A stretch of DNA of 11,711 nt from Clostridia bacterium (lineage in GTDB: Bacteria > Bacillota > Clostridia > Oscillospirales > CAG-272). Both the position numbers and the translations under genes were made by a program. The notes beneath the pieces are model-generated. The model did no database searches, was not told the origin of the DNA, and worked only from the letters and a program-made list of their open reading frames with translations. The stretch covers positions 1 through 11,711 of the forward strand of contig JAGAMJ010000072.1 of the NCBI GenBank assembly GCA_017624795.1, given 5' to 3'. Positions 1 through 6,592 of this stretch are shown in pieces. Within the stretch, counting starts at the first letter, position 1. The number at the start of each line of letters is the position of its first letter.

Positions 1-1605
1 ATTTTGAAAGTCATTTCCATGGAGGAGGAGCGCTTTGACGCCACCATCGACGCAGGGCTTTCCATTCTTTCAAATATGATCCGTGATGCCATCAAAAACG
101 GCAAAAAGGAGCTTTCCGGTGAGGACGCCTTCAAGCTTTACGATACCTTTGGCTTCCCGCTTGACCTGACCAAAGAGATCCTTGCCGAGAACCATTTGAA
201 CATCGACGAGGAAACCTTTAAGAAGCTGATGAAGGATCAGCGTGAGCGCGCCCGTGCCGCACGCGGTAACGTCAGCGGCTGGGATAACGCCACTAAGTCC
301 TTGCTTGGCGATCTGCCGCAGACCGCCTTCCGCGGCTACGACAGTCACCGCACCGACGACGCCGAGGTGCTTGCCATCATCGTTGAGGACGAGGAAGGCA
401 CTCGCGCCGTGAATGAGGTGAACGAGGGCGACTGCACCGTGATTTTGAACAAGACCGTATTTTACGGTGAGGGCGGCGGTCAGGTGGGCGACCGCGGTAC
501 ACTGTCCTCCCCCACGCTTCTGATGAATGTACGCGACACCAAGAAGACCGACGGCATCTATCTGCACCTTTGCACCGTTGTATCGGGCAGTCTGAAGGTC
601 GGCGACAAGGTCTGTGCCCGTATCGACAGCGGCTACCGCGAGGCGATCGCGCGCAATCACTCGGTCGCGCACTTGCTGCAAGCGGCTCTGCGTACCGTGC
701 TTGGCTCTCACGTGGAGCAGGCGGGCTCGCTTGTCGACGAGAAAAAATGCCGCTTTGACTTTACACATTTCGCAGCGCTGACCGCCGAGGAGATCGCCAA
801 GGTCGAAGCGCTTGTCAACGCACATATTTTCGCAGGCCTGCCCATTACGATGACCGAAATGCCCCTTGATGACGCCAAAAAGCTTGGCGCGATGGCGCTG
901 TTCGGCGAGAAATACGGCAAGACGGTTCGCGTCGTCCGTATGGGTAACTTCTCTACCGAGCTTTGCGGCGGTACACACATGGATAACACCGCCCGCATCG
1001 GACTTTTCAAGATCGTTTCCGAAACCTCCGTTGCCGCGGGCGTGCGCCGTATTGAGGCATGCACCGGCTTTGGCGTGCTTCGCTTGCTGGAAAGCAAGGA
1101 GCAGCTGCTCTCCTGCACCGCAGATACGTTGAAAGCACAGAACGTGGCTGACGTCGCCAAGCGCGCGGCACAGCTTCAAGACGAGCTGAAATCGATGCAC
1201 CGCGAGCTGGACGCGCTCAACGCAAAGCTTGCCGGCTCTAAAAAGGACGAGGTCCTGAAGGCAGCCGTTGCCGTTGGCAGCGTAAAGCTTGCCGCCGTAC
1301 GCTTTGACGCGATGCAGCTTGACGTGGCTCGCAGTCTTGCGGACGATATCAAGGCAAGCTGCCCCGATACCGTTGCCGTGATCGCCGCCGTGAACGGCGC
1401 AGACGTGAAATTCCTTGCCGTTGCGGGCAAGGACGCCGTTGCCCAAGGCGCACACGCGGGCAAGCTGGTTGGCGCTGTTGCCGCTATTACGGGCGGTAAG
1501 GGCGGCGGACGCCCCGACAACGCTATGGCAGGCGGCAAGGACGCTGATAAGGTAGACGAAGCACTTGCAAGTGCCGCTTCCCTGCTTGAAGATCAGTTGA
1601 AATAA
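1..1605 (+). CDS. alaS: Alanyl-tRNA synthetase, C-terminal part (5' end outside window)
   Basis: Alanine-tRNA ligase charges tRNA-Ala with alanine in the cytoplasm and hydrolyses mischarged Ser- or Gly-tRNA-Ala. The frame is open from base 1, so this is a 5'-truncated view of a protein that is normally about 870-880 residues; the aminoacylation domain lies upstream of the window. The visible 533 residues (counted from the TTG at base 4, which is not the real start) begin in the end of the tRNA-recognition region, with a KLYDTFGFPLDLT segment near residue 45. Next comes the editing domain, with its zinc-binding HSVAH (H219, H223) and CGGTH (C321, H325) motifs, then a coiled-coil-like stretch around 375-410. 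The C-Ala domain follows, with a glycine-rich GGKGGGRPDNAMAGG near 493-507. The stop is TAA, followed within 10 nt by a strong hairpin. All editing residues are present and no damage is seen. It converges with ftsZ, which is functionally unrelated. Confidence 0.97.
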   Translation: MLKVISMEEERFDATIDAGLSILSNMIRDAIKNGKKELSGEDAFKLYDTFGFPLDLTKEILAENHLNIDEETFKKLMKDQRERARAARGNVSGWDNATKSLLGDLPQTAFRGYDSHRTDDAEVLAIIVEDEEGTRAVNEVNEGDCTVILNKTVFYGEGGGQVGDRGTLSSPTLLMNVRDTKKTDGIYLHLCTVVSGSLKVGDKVCARIDSGYREAIARNHSVAHLLQAALRTVLGSHVEQAGSLVDEKKCRFDFTHFAALTAEEIAKVEALVNAHIFAGLPITMTEMPLDDAKKLGAMALFGEKYGKTVRVVRMGNFSTELCGGTHMDNTARIGLFKIVSETSVAAGVRRIEACTGFGVLRLLESKEQLLSCTADTLKAQNVADVAKRAAQLQDELKSMHRELDALNAKLAGSKKDEVLKAAVAVGSVKLAAVRFDAMQLDVARSLADDIKASCPDTVAVIAAVNGADVKFLAVAGKDAVAQGAHAGKLVGAVAAITGGKGGGRPDNAMAGGKDADKVDEALASAASLLEDQLK

Positions 1606-1613
1606 TCACAATC

Positions 1614-1661
1614 AAAAAATTGCCGCAAATGCGAAATGCATTTGCGGCAATTTTTATTTTT
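1614..1661. terminator. Bidirectional intrinsic terminator between alaS and ftsZ
   Basis: A perfect 18-bp inverted repeat (1615-1632 against 1638-1655) encloses the 5-nt loop GAAAT. The GC core is TTGCCGCAAATGC. On the + strand the stem ends in a T run continued by ATTTTTT, which suits termination of alaS. On the - strand the stem is followed by six Ts (the complement of 1614-1619), so the same hairpin can also end transcripts arriving from ftsZ. It is the only strong terminator-shaped structure I see between the two convergent genes. Confidence 0.9.
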
Positions 1662-1668
1662 TGAAGCA

Positions 1669-1713
1669 TCACTCAATTTAATGGTATTAAGGTAACCGAT
1701 TAAAATTGAGTGA
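1669..1713. repeat. Imperfect inverted repeat with TCACTCAA ends
   Basis: The left arm TCACTCAA (1669-1676) pairs exactly with TTGAGTGA (1706-1713). The pairing continues inward through TTTAAT (1677-1682) against ATTAAA (1699-1704) with a one-base bulge, and then GGT (1683-1685) against ACC (1695-1697). The result is a stem of about 17 pairs with a loop of about 9 nt. It has no flanking T run of terminator type. It could be a terminus of a small repeat element or an RNA hairpin. Confidence 0.6.
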
Positions 1714-1728
1714 GACAATGTGCATCCA

Positions 1729-1745
1729 CCTCGTCTGCGACGAGG
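1729..1745. repeat. GC-rich hairpin CCTCGTC-TGC-GACGAGG
   Basis: A perfect 7-bp inverted repeat (1729-1735 against 1739-1745) has a 3-nt loop. It is followed on the + strand by ATTGAAATTTG, not by a T tract, so it is not a typical terminator. The hairpin plus the ATTGAAA end superficially resembles the 3' half of some CRISPR repeats, but only one copy exists here. Confidence 0.6.
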
Positions 1746-1752
1746 ATTGAAA

Positions 1753-1791
1753 TTTGCTTGATGTCTAAACGACATCACTTTGTAAAGCAAA
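1753..1791. repeat. Two-part inverted repeat in the ftsZ-alaS spacer
   Basis: The inner stem TGATGTC (1759-1765) pairs with GACATCA (1771-1777) around the loop TAAAC. The outer arms TTTGCTT (1753-1759) and AAGCAAA (1785-1791) are also complementary, sharing one base with the inner stem. Both pairings are perfect, so a nested stem could form on either strand. No function is assigned. Confidence 0.5.
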
Positions 1792-1881
1792 GACGCAAAT
1801 ATTCACCGAAACGCGCAGGCGACGGTGTAGTAACCTACTCCGAGCCGAGCATTGGAAGTGGAAGCGAAGTATCGCGCAATT

Positions 1882-3117
1882 TTAACGGTTACTGTCCCTA
1901 CGGGCGCGGTTTTTGAATATACTCATGATCGTGTCGAAATCGTCCTCGGAGATCGAAGAATCCTCACCCGCGGTGTCGTATTTCGGAGCGTGAACGGCAG
2001 GGGCCGGCTCGACGACCGGCTCGGCAACGGGAGCTGCTTCGACAGGTTCGGCGGCAGACTCAGCGACGGGCTCCTCGCGAGGTGCTTCAAACACGGGTGC
2101 TGCATCGACAGGGGCGATCGTTTCGCGCTGTACCTCTTTGAGGGCAATATCGGGATCCTCTTTGTTTTCAAAGCCCGTGGCGATAATGGTCACGCGCATT
2201 TCGTCGTCAAGAGAATCATCAAACGCAAGTCCCCAGATGACGTTGGCATCGGGGTGTGCGTGCTTGGAGATCATAGTGGAAGCAAGATCCACGTCCTCCA
2301 ACCCCACGTCGTGAGAGGCGGTGATGCTGATCAGGATACCGCGCGCGCCGTGGATCGAGGTTTCAAGCAACGGGCTGGAGATCGCCGCCTTTGCGGCAAG
2401 CTCTGCCTTGTCGGCACCCGTAGCACCGCCGACGCCCATATGAGCGTAGCCCGCATTCTTCATAACCGAAGTGACATCGGCAAAATCAAGATTGATAAAT
2501 CCGGGGGCATTGATCAGCTCGGAAATGCTTTGCACGCCGCGGCGCAGAACGTCGTCGGCGATCTCAAAGGCGTTGCCCAGCGTGATGCGGGTATCGGACA
2601 CCTCTTTGAGCTTCTCGTTGGGAATGATCACGAGTGAGTCGACGTATTGGCGAAGCTCCTTGATGCCGCGCTCCGCTTGCTCCATACGGCGCTTGCCTTC
2701 AAACGAAAAGGGCTTGGTGACGATGCCGATGGTCAAAATGCCCATTTCGTGTGCAAGACGCGCGACGATGGGAGCCGCACCCGTACCGGTTCCGCCGCCC
2801 ATGCCTGCCGTGACGAACACCATATCCGCGCCGCTGAGCGCGCGTCTGATCTCGTCGATCGACTCCTCGGCAGAGCGTGCGCCGATCTCGGGATTGGCAC
2901 CCGCACCAAAGCCACGGGTGATCTTTTCGCCGATGACCATTTGTGTCGGTGCATCGGATTTACGCAACGCTTGACGGTCGGTATTCACCGCGACGAATTC
3001 AACACCGCGGATATTTGCCGCGATCATACGGTTGACGGCATTGTTGCCGCCGCCGCCAACGCCAATAACGCGAATGACGACGCCGCTTTCAAAATTATTA
3101 TCGGGTTCAAAGGTCAT
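1882..3117 (-). CDS. ftsZ: Cell division GTPase FtsZ
   Basis: FtsZ is the tubulin-like GTPase that polymerises into the cytokinetic ring at midcell and directs septal wall synthesis. The 411-residue product has the N-terminal GVGGGGNNAVNRM loop (19-31), the tubulin signature GGGTGTG (107-113) and the T7 synergy loop NLDFADV (209-215), whose aspartates complete the GTPase site of the neighbouring subunit. The globular core ends near residue 318. A disordered linker rich in Ala, Pro, Glu and Val follows (about 330-385), then a short conserved-looking tail, EDDFDTIMSIFKNRARR (391-407). That tail lacks the usual D-I-P-x-F-L-R core. The ATG at 3117 is chosen because GGAGG lies 8 nt upstream (3126-3130). 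It has its own promoter and sits behind a terminator, so it is transcribed separately from the mur operon. ftsA, the usual upstream neighbour, is absent. Confidence 0.97.
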   Translation of the reverse strand: MTFEPDNNFESGVVIRVIGVGGGGNNAVNRMIAANIRGVEFVAVNTDRQALRKSDAPTQMVIGEKITRGFGAGANPEIGARSAEESIDEIRRALSGADMVFVTAGMGGGTGTGAAPIVARLAHEMGILTIGIVTKPFSFEGKRRMEQAERGIKELRQYVDSLVIIPNEKLKEVSDTRITLGNAFEIADDVLRRGVQSISELINAPGFINLDFADVTSVMKNAGYAHMGVGGATGADKAELAAKAAISSPLLETSIHGARGILISITASHDVGLEDVDLASTMISKHAHPDANVIWGLAFDDSLDDEMRVTIIATGFENKEDPDIALKEVQRETIAPVDAAPVFEAPREEPVAESAAEPVEAAPVAEPVVEPAPAVHAPKYDTAGEDSSISEDDFDTIMSIFKNRARRDSNR

Positions 3118-3125
3118 GATGTAAT

Positions 3126-3130
3126 CCTCC
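3126..3130 (-). promoter_or_regulatory. ftsZ ribosome binding site
   Basis: On the - strand GGAGG is followed by 8 nt and then the ATG at 3117, which fixes the ftsZ start. Confidence 0.85.
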
Positions 3131-3143
3131 GTTTTTTACACAC

Positions 3144-3157
3144 GCGGCAAGCGCCGC
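3144..3157 (-). other. Small hairpin in the predicted ftsZ 5' untranslated region
   Basis: The - strand reads GCGGC-GCTT-GCCGC, a 5-bp GC stem with a 4-nt loop, between the predicted promoter and the ribosome binding site. It has no T tract immediately behind it. It may stabilise the mRNA 5' end or be incidental. Confidence 0.35.
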
Positions 3158-3183
3158 AAAATTACGAATACTTTATCTATTTT

Positions 3184-3212
3184 ATTTTAATATACTTTTC
3201 GCCGTTTTTCAA
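3184..3212 (-). promoter_or_regulatory. Predicted sigma-A promoter of ftsZ
   Basis: Read on the - strand, TTGAAA (3212-3207) is separated by exactly 17 nt from TAAAAT (3189-3184). Each box has one mismatch to TTGACA/TATAAT. The surrounding sequence is markedly AT-rich compared with the genes. A start of transcription would fall near 3177, giving a leader of about 60 nt. Its position between the murG terminator and ftsZ supports separate expression of ftsZ. Confidence 0.7.
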
Positions 3213-3240
3213 GACTTTTTATAAATATTTTCAAAAAAGA

Positions 3241-3310
3241 AAAAGACAGGTCGCGACCGCCTTTTGGAAAAAACGCTGTTTTTTCCTTGCTTTCGGCAGT
3301 ACGCGACCTT
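3241..3310 (-). terminator. Nested hairpin terminator behind murG
   Basis: On the - strand AGGTCGCG (3309-3302) pairs with CGCGACCT (3255-3248). The stem continues through ACTGCC (3300-3295) against GGCGGT (3261-3256) with one G-U wobble and a one-base bulge. A perfect inner hairpin, GGAAAAAA-CAGCG-TTTTTTCC, lies at 3286-3266. A T-rich run (complement of 3241-3246 and beyond) follows. The wobble is a C-A mismatch on the + strand, so the structure suits - strand transcripts. It begins 3 nt after the murG stop and probably ends the PBP-to-murG operon. Confidence 0.8.
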
Positions 3311-3312
3311 TT

Positions 3313-4407
3313 TTATTTCTTTGCGAGTTTGCGGATATCCTGTAAGATCAAGCGATTGGCATCGGGACGCGCGAACGCGCCGACGGCGCTTGCAAGCGCC
3401 CGCCGCTTTTCCTCGGACGCCAAAAGCGACAACACCGCTTTGGTCAATTCCCCGTCCGCGAGGCGATCCTCCGTGACGAGGTAAGCGGCGCCTGCATCCG
3501 CAAGCATTTTGGCGTTTTTATACTGATGATCGCCCGTGACGTTGGGGGACGGGATCAGCACCGCAGCGCGTGAGGCGGCGGCGATCTCGCTGATGCTCAT
3601 CGCCCCCGCGCGGCTGATCACCACGTCTGCCGCCGCCATACGGCGCGGCATATCGTTGATATAAGGCAAAACCTCCAAATTCGGACATTTTGTCAGCCCT
3701 CGCGCCGAAAATTCGGCAAGGAAGGCATCGTACTCGCGCTTGCCCGTCGCGTGGCAGTGATAGACGTCTGCAAGCCCCCGTTCGCGCTCCATCAGGTCAA
3801 GCACGGCGCGGTTGAGCTCCCTTGCGCCCAAGCTCCCGCCAAACGACAGCACCATACGGCGGCAACCCGACGGCAGGCGCAGCGCTCCCCCGCCCCGTCT
3901 GCTGTCGATCGGCAAGGGATTGCCGACGACAAGCGTGCTTGCCGATTGGGGCAGCCCGTCTTTTGCGGCTTCAAAATTCAGCCAGACCCGATCCACCTTG
4001 GCGGCAAGGCGACGCACGGCAAGCCCCGGCACGGCATTGGACTCGTGCACGGCACAGGGCACCCCCAGAAGCGCCGCAGCGCGCAAGGTCGGGTAACAGG
4101 CATAGCCGCCCGTTCCGATCACGATATCGGGCGAAAATTCTTGGATCAGGCGCTTTGCCTGCCCCACCGCTTTGCCTGCGCGGTACAATGCCCGAAGATT
4201 TGTGAGCGAAATGCGACGTGAGATCCCCTCTACCCGAAGTGCTTCGATGGCATAGCCCGCATCTTTCACCAGGGTGTTTTCCATGCCGCGCTCGCTCCCC
4301 ACAAACAGGATCTCGGCGCGCGGCTCGTTGCATTTTACGGTATCGGCGAGCGCAAGGGCAGGTGTGATGTGTCCGCCCGTGCCGCCGCAGCTTACGATCA
4401 TCTTCAT
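3313..4407 (-). CDS. murG: Lipid II synthase MurG (UDP-GlcNAc transferase)
   Basis: MurG transfers GlcNAc from UDP-GlcNAc to lipid I on the inner face of the membrane, making lipid II. The 364-residue protein has the GT-B fold signatures: an N-terminal glycine-rich GGTGGH loop (8-13), HESN (121-124) in the acceptor domain, a second glycine loop SFGGSLGARELN (188-199), SRAGAMSISE (265-274), and a donor-site segment around PSPNVTGDHQYKNA (287-300). This length is typical of the family. The frame is open upstream to 4488, but the ATG at 4407 is preferred. It places the glycine loop at the usual distance from the N-terminus and begins one base after the ftsW stop (TGA-C-ATG), whereas the longer version would overlap the conserved ftsW end. 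No clear Shine-Dalgarno is visible, so translation is probably coupled to ftsW. Confidence 0.96.
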   Translation of the reverse strand: MKMIVSCGGTGGHITPALALADTVKCNEPRAEILFVGSERGMENTLVKDAGYAIEALRVEGISRRISLTNLRALYRAGKAVGQAKRLIQEFSPDIVIGTGGYACYPTLRAAALLGVPCAVHESNAVPGLAVRRLAAKVDRVWLNFEAAKDGLPQSASTLVVGNPLPIDSRRGGGALRLPSGCRRMVLSFGGSLGARELNRAVLDLMERERGLADVYHCHATGKREYDAFLAEFSARGLTKCPNLEVLPYINDMPRRMAAADVVISRAGAMSISEIAAASRAAVLIPSPNVTGDHQYKNAKMLADAGAAYLVTEDRLADGELTKAVLSLLASEEKRRALASAVGAFARPDANRLILQDIRKLAKK

Positions 4408-4408
4408 G

Positions 4409-5590
4409 TCAACGCTTTTGCGTGCTGTAACGAGATATCGCCAGCACGATCCCCATTTCAAAAATCTGCATGGCAAGAAAGGTGCCACCAGAGCTGAAAA
4501 ACGGAAGGGATACCCCCGTATTCGGCATGGAATTGGTCACCACCGCCACGTTAAGTACAGTTTGCAGGGCAAGCTTTAAGGATATGCCATAGACTACAAG
4601 CGCGCTGAATCGGTCGGGTGCGTGCGAGGCGATCCGAAAGCCGCGCAAAACCAGCAACAAGAAAAGTAAAAGGATCAAAAACGCGCCAAAGAAGCCAAGC
4701 TCCTCGCAGATCACGGTGAAAATGAAGTCGTTTTGCGGCTGCGAAACGTAGCCGTGCTTTTGCCGCCCCTTACCAAGTCCAAGCCCAAACAGCCCCCCCG
4801 AGCCGATCGCATAAAGTCCCTGCAAGGTCTGCCACGCAGAGCCAAGCGGATCGACCTGCTCGATATGTAACCACGTGTCCACGCGTACCTGCGCGTAGCT
4901 GGAAACCAGCACCAGCAGCGTCCCCGCCGCCGCTACCGCGATCGCCATAAACGCAAGATAGCGCAGCCGCGTGCCGCCAAGAAACATCACGAATACCCCA
5001 AGCATACCGATGATCAAAAGCCCCGAAATGTGCTTCTCCGCCGCGACCAGCAAGCAGATTGCACCGATCAGCGCACCCGGCAGCAGCACGCCGTAGCGAA
5101 TGCTGCCACCCCGCTTTTTTTGCGAGGTGATCTTATCCTCGTATTTGCTCATCACAAGCGCGAGCATCAGTACAAGCCCGAGCTTTGCGACCTCGGAGGG
5201 CTGCAAGGTTAAGGGCCCCAGCACCAGCCAGCGCTGCGCGCCACCCCCGACCGTGCCGATGAGCAGCACAAGGATCAGCAAAAACAGTGATGCGCTGTAA
5301 AGAAAAACGGCAAAGGCACGAAAAAAAGCGGGCTTTGCGAAAAGCACGAAGGGGACGGTCAGGCAAACCGAAAGCAACGCGAACAGAACATAACGCTTCA
5401 AAAAATAGGTGCTGTCATTATAAAATTGCTCGCCGTACACCGCACTTGCGCTGTAAGACATCACGGTGCCGCACACAAGCATCAAAAGCACCAGCAGCAG
5501 AAAAACCGTATCCGGTGTTCCCCCGCGTGCCTTCCGATCCCCTCCCCGTGCAGAGAAAAACAGTCGGCGCCAACCAACCGAGCTTTGCAC
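4409..5590 (-). CDS. ftsW: Septal SEDS glycosyltransferase FtsW/SpoVE
   Basis: This SEDS-family membrane enzyme polymerises lipid II into glycan strands together with a class B PBP. The 393 residues contain about ten predicted membrane spans, the first near 28-46 after a basic N-terminus. Recognisable family segments are RWLVLGPLTLQPSEVAKL (120-137), EKHISG (185-190), a large extracellular loop with VDPLGSAWQ (246-254), QNDFIF (286-291) and the C-terminal SLPFFSSGGTF (361-371). D247 aligns with the catalytic Asp of E. coli FtsW (D297, from memory). The usual S-Y-G-G is S-S-G-G here. The start is GTG at 5590, behind an excellent GGAGGTGA 6 nt upstream. The mraY stop lies inside that binding site, 6 nt away. 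The adjacent PBP is the likely partner. Sequence alone does not separate vegetative FtsW from sporulation SpoVE; linkage to ftsZ favours a division role. Confidence 0.94.
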   Translation of the reverse strand: MQSSVGWRRLFFSARGGDRKARGGTPDTVFLLLVLLMLVCGTVMSYSASAVYGEQFYNDSTYFLKRYVLFALLSVCLTVPFVLFAKPAFFRAFAVFLYSASLFLLILVLLIGTVGGGAQRWLVLGPLTLQPSEVAKLGLVLMLALVMSKYEDKITSQKKRGGSIRYGVLLPGALIGAICLLVAAEKHISGLLIIGMLGVFVMFLGGTRLRYLAFMAIAVAAAGTLLVLVSSYAQVRVDTWLHIEQVDPLGSAWQTLQGLYAIGSGGLFGLGLGKGRQKHGYVSQPQNDFIFTVICEELGFFGAFLILLLFLLLVLRGFRIASHAPDRFSALVVYGISLKLALQTVLNVAVVTNSMPNTGVSLPFFSSGGTFLAMQIFEMGIVLAISRYSTQKR

Positions 5591-5592
5591 TT

Positions 5593-5604
5593 ACTTTCAC
5601 CTCC
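5593..5604 (-). promoter_or_regulatory. ftsW ribosome binding site overlapping the mraY stop
   Basis: On the - strand GGGGAGGTGAAA contains GGAGGTGA, a full match to the 16S anti-Shine-Dalgarno, and its TGA is the mraY stop codon. It lies about 6 nt before the GTG at 5590 and decides that non-ATG start. Confidence 0.8.
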
Positions 5605-6592
5605 CCATAAGCGATACGGCGGCAAAGAGCGCACCGAATGCCGAGAAAACACCTACCACGCGCCACTCGCTCCAACCGCATTTTTCAAAATGGTGATGCA
5701 GCGGCGCCATTCGAAACAGACGCTTTCCGTGCGAGAGCTTAAAGTAGATCACCTGTAAAATGACCGATCCCGCCTCGATCACAAACACCCCACAGGAAAG
5801 CAATATCAGCAACGGGTGCTCCGTCACGATCCCGACAGCCGATACCATTCCCCCGAAAAAGAGCGATCCCGTATCACCCATAAAGACCTTGGCCGGGTGC
5901 GCGTTAAAGCAAAGAAAGCCAAGCGTTGCCCCCAGCAGCACACCTCCCACGATCATCACCGTCCCTTTCCCCTCGCTATATCCCCAAAGCAAGAAAAAGG
6001 CGGCTACAACGGCAACGGTCGAGGAAAGCAGCCCGTCCACACCGTCGGTGAGATTCAGGGCGTTTACAAGCCCCGTCAGATACAGCAGCGCCAAGGGATA
6101 GTAAAAGATACCAAGCTCCAAGGACGCGTCGCTGAATGGCAACGCGACCGAGGTGTCGGTTTGCAGCATCACACGCACCACAAACAAAAAAAGCGCGGAA
6201 GCAAGCAGCTGCAACAGATATTTTTGCGGTGCGGTGAGTCCCTGATTTTCTCTTTTGACAAGCTTGCGGTAATCGTCAAAAAAACCGATCGCCCCGCAAA
6301 GAACAGCATACGCAAAGATCAGCGCCGGGGCGCGAAGCACCGTGGTATTGTCAGTCAAGAGCAAATAAACGGCACATAGCAGCAACGCGCCGCCCACACC
6401 GGCGATGAAGGCAAGTCCCCCAAGCGTGGGGGTGCCTGCCTTGGACAGATGCCAGGAGGGGCCGATCTCCAAGATCGGCTGCCCCGCCCGATGGCGGCGC
6501 AAGACTGGGATCAGCAGGCGTGAAAAAACGACGGTCAGCGCAAAGACAAGCACAAAAAGTGCCGAAACGGTATACAAGATCTCAACATTCAA
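5597..6592 (-). CDS. mraY: Phospho-MurNAc-pentapeptide transferase MraY
   Basis: MraY moves phospho-MurNAc-pentapeptide from UDP to undecaprenyl phosphate, forming lipid I. It is an integral membrane protein, here 331 residues with about ten predicted spans. The family's key sites are intact: the DD pair in FFDDYRK (D106, D107), NLTDGVDGL (180-188), FMGDTGS (237-243, including the metal-binding D240) and the histidine cluster PLHHHFE (297-303). The start appears to be TTG at 6592. The in-frame sequence upstream reaches a stop without any ATG or GTG, and AAGGAGGTC lies about 10 nt upstream inside the end of murF. An ATG at 6588 is in another frame. The gene overlaps murF by 11 nt and ends 6 nt before ftsW. 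murD, commonly placed between mraY and ftsW, is absent. Confidence 0.96.
   Translation of the reverse strand: MNVEILYTVSALFVLVFALTVVFSRLLIPVLRRHRAGQPILEIGPSWHLSKAGTPTLGGLAFIAGVGGALLLCAVYLLLTDNTTVLRAPALIFAYAVLCGAIGFFDDYRKLVKRENQGLTAPQKYLLQLLASALFLFVVRVMLQTDTSVALPFSDASLELGIFYYPLALLYLTGLVNALNLTDGVDGLLSSTVAVVAAFFLLWGYSEGKGTVMIVGGVLLGATLGFLCFNAHPAKVFMGDTGSLFFGGMVSAVGIVTEHPLLILLSCGVFVIEAGSVILQVIYFKLSHGKRLFRMAPLHHHFEKCGWSEWRVVGVFSAFGALFAAVSLMGR

Larger units (their letters stand above)
1656..1881. other. Gene-free, hairpin-rich intergenic stretch; candidate interspersed repeat
   Basis: This stretch lies between the shared terminator and the ftsZ stop codon. Neither strand has a credible gene: the open frames (for example 1710-1916 +, 1593-1790 -) lack a ribosome binding site, run into the terminator or ftsZ, and resemble no family I know. 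It holds three separate inverted repeats (1669-1713, 1729-1745, 1753-1791) and looks more structured than a plain spacer. On the - strand it would be the 3' untranslated part of the ftsZ mRNA if termination occurs at 1614-1661. A small non-autonomous repeat element is one reading, and decayed sequence or an RNA is another. Only one copy is visible in the window, so this is inference. Confidence 0.4.

Noticed and set aside
70..1455. 461-codon open frame antisense to alaS
   Set aside because: It lies wholly inside alaS on the other strand, a known side effect of GC-rich codon usage. It resembles no family and has no plausible ribosome binding site context.
1716..1755. CRISPR-like repeat: a GC hairpin followed by ATTGAAAT, as in some type I repeats
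   Set aside because: Only one copy is present, with no regularly spaced second repeat, spacers or cas genes nearby.
1710..1916. 68-codon + strand frame and the overlapping 65-codon - strand frame at 1593-1790
   Set aside because: Both are low-complexity translations of the inverted-repeat region. The first runs into the ftsZ coding end and the second crosses the terminator, and neither has a convincing ribosome binding site.
4408..4488. Extended 391-residue MurG beginning at 4488
   Set aside because: The extra 27 residues overlap the conserved C-terminus of ftsW and push the GGTGGH loop away from its usual N-terminal position.
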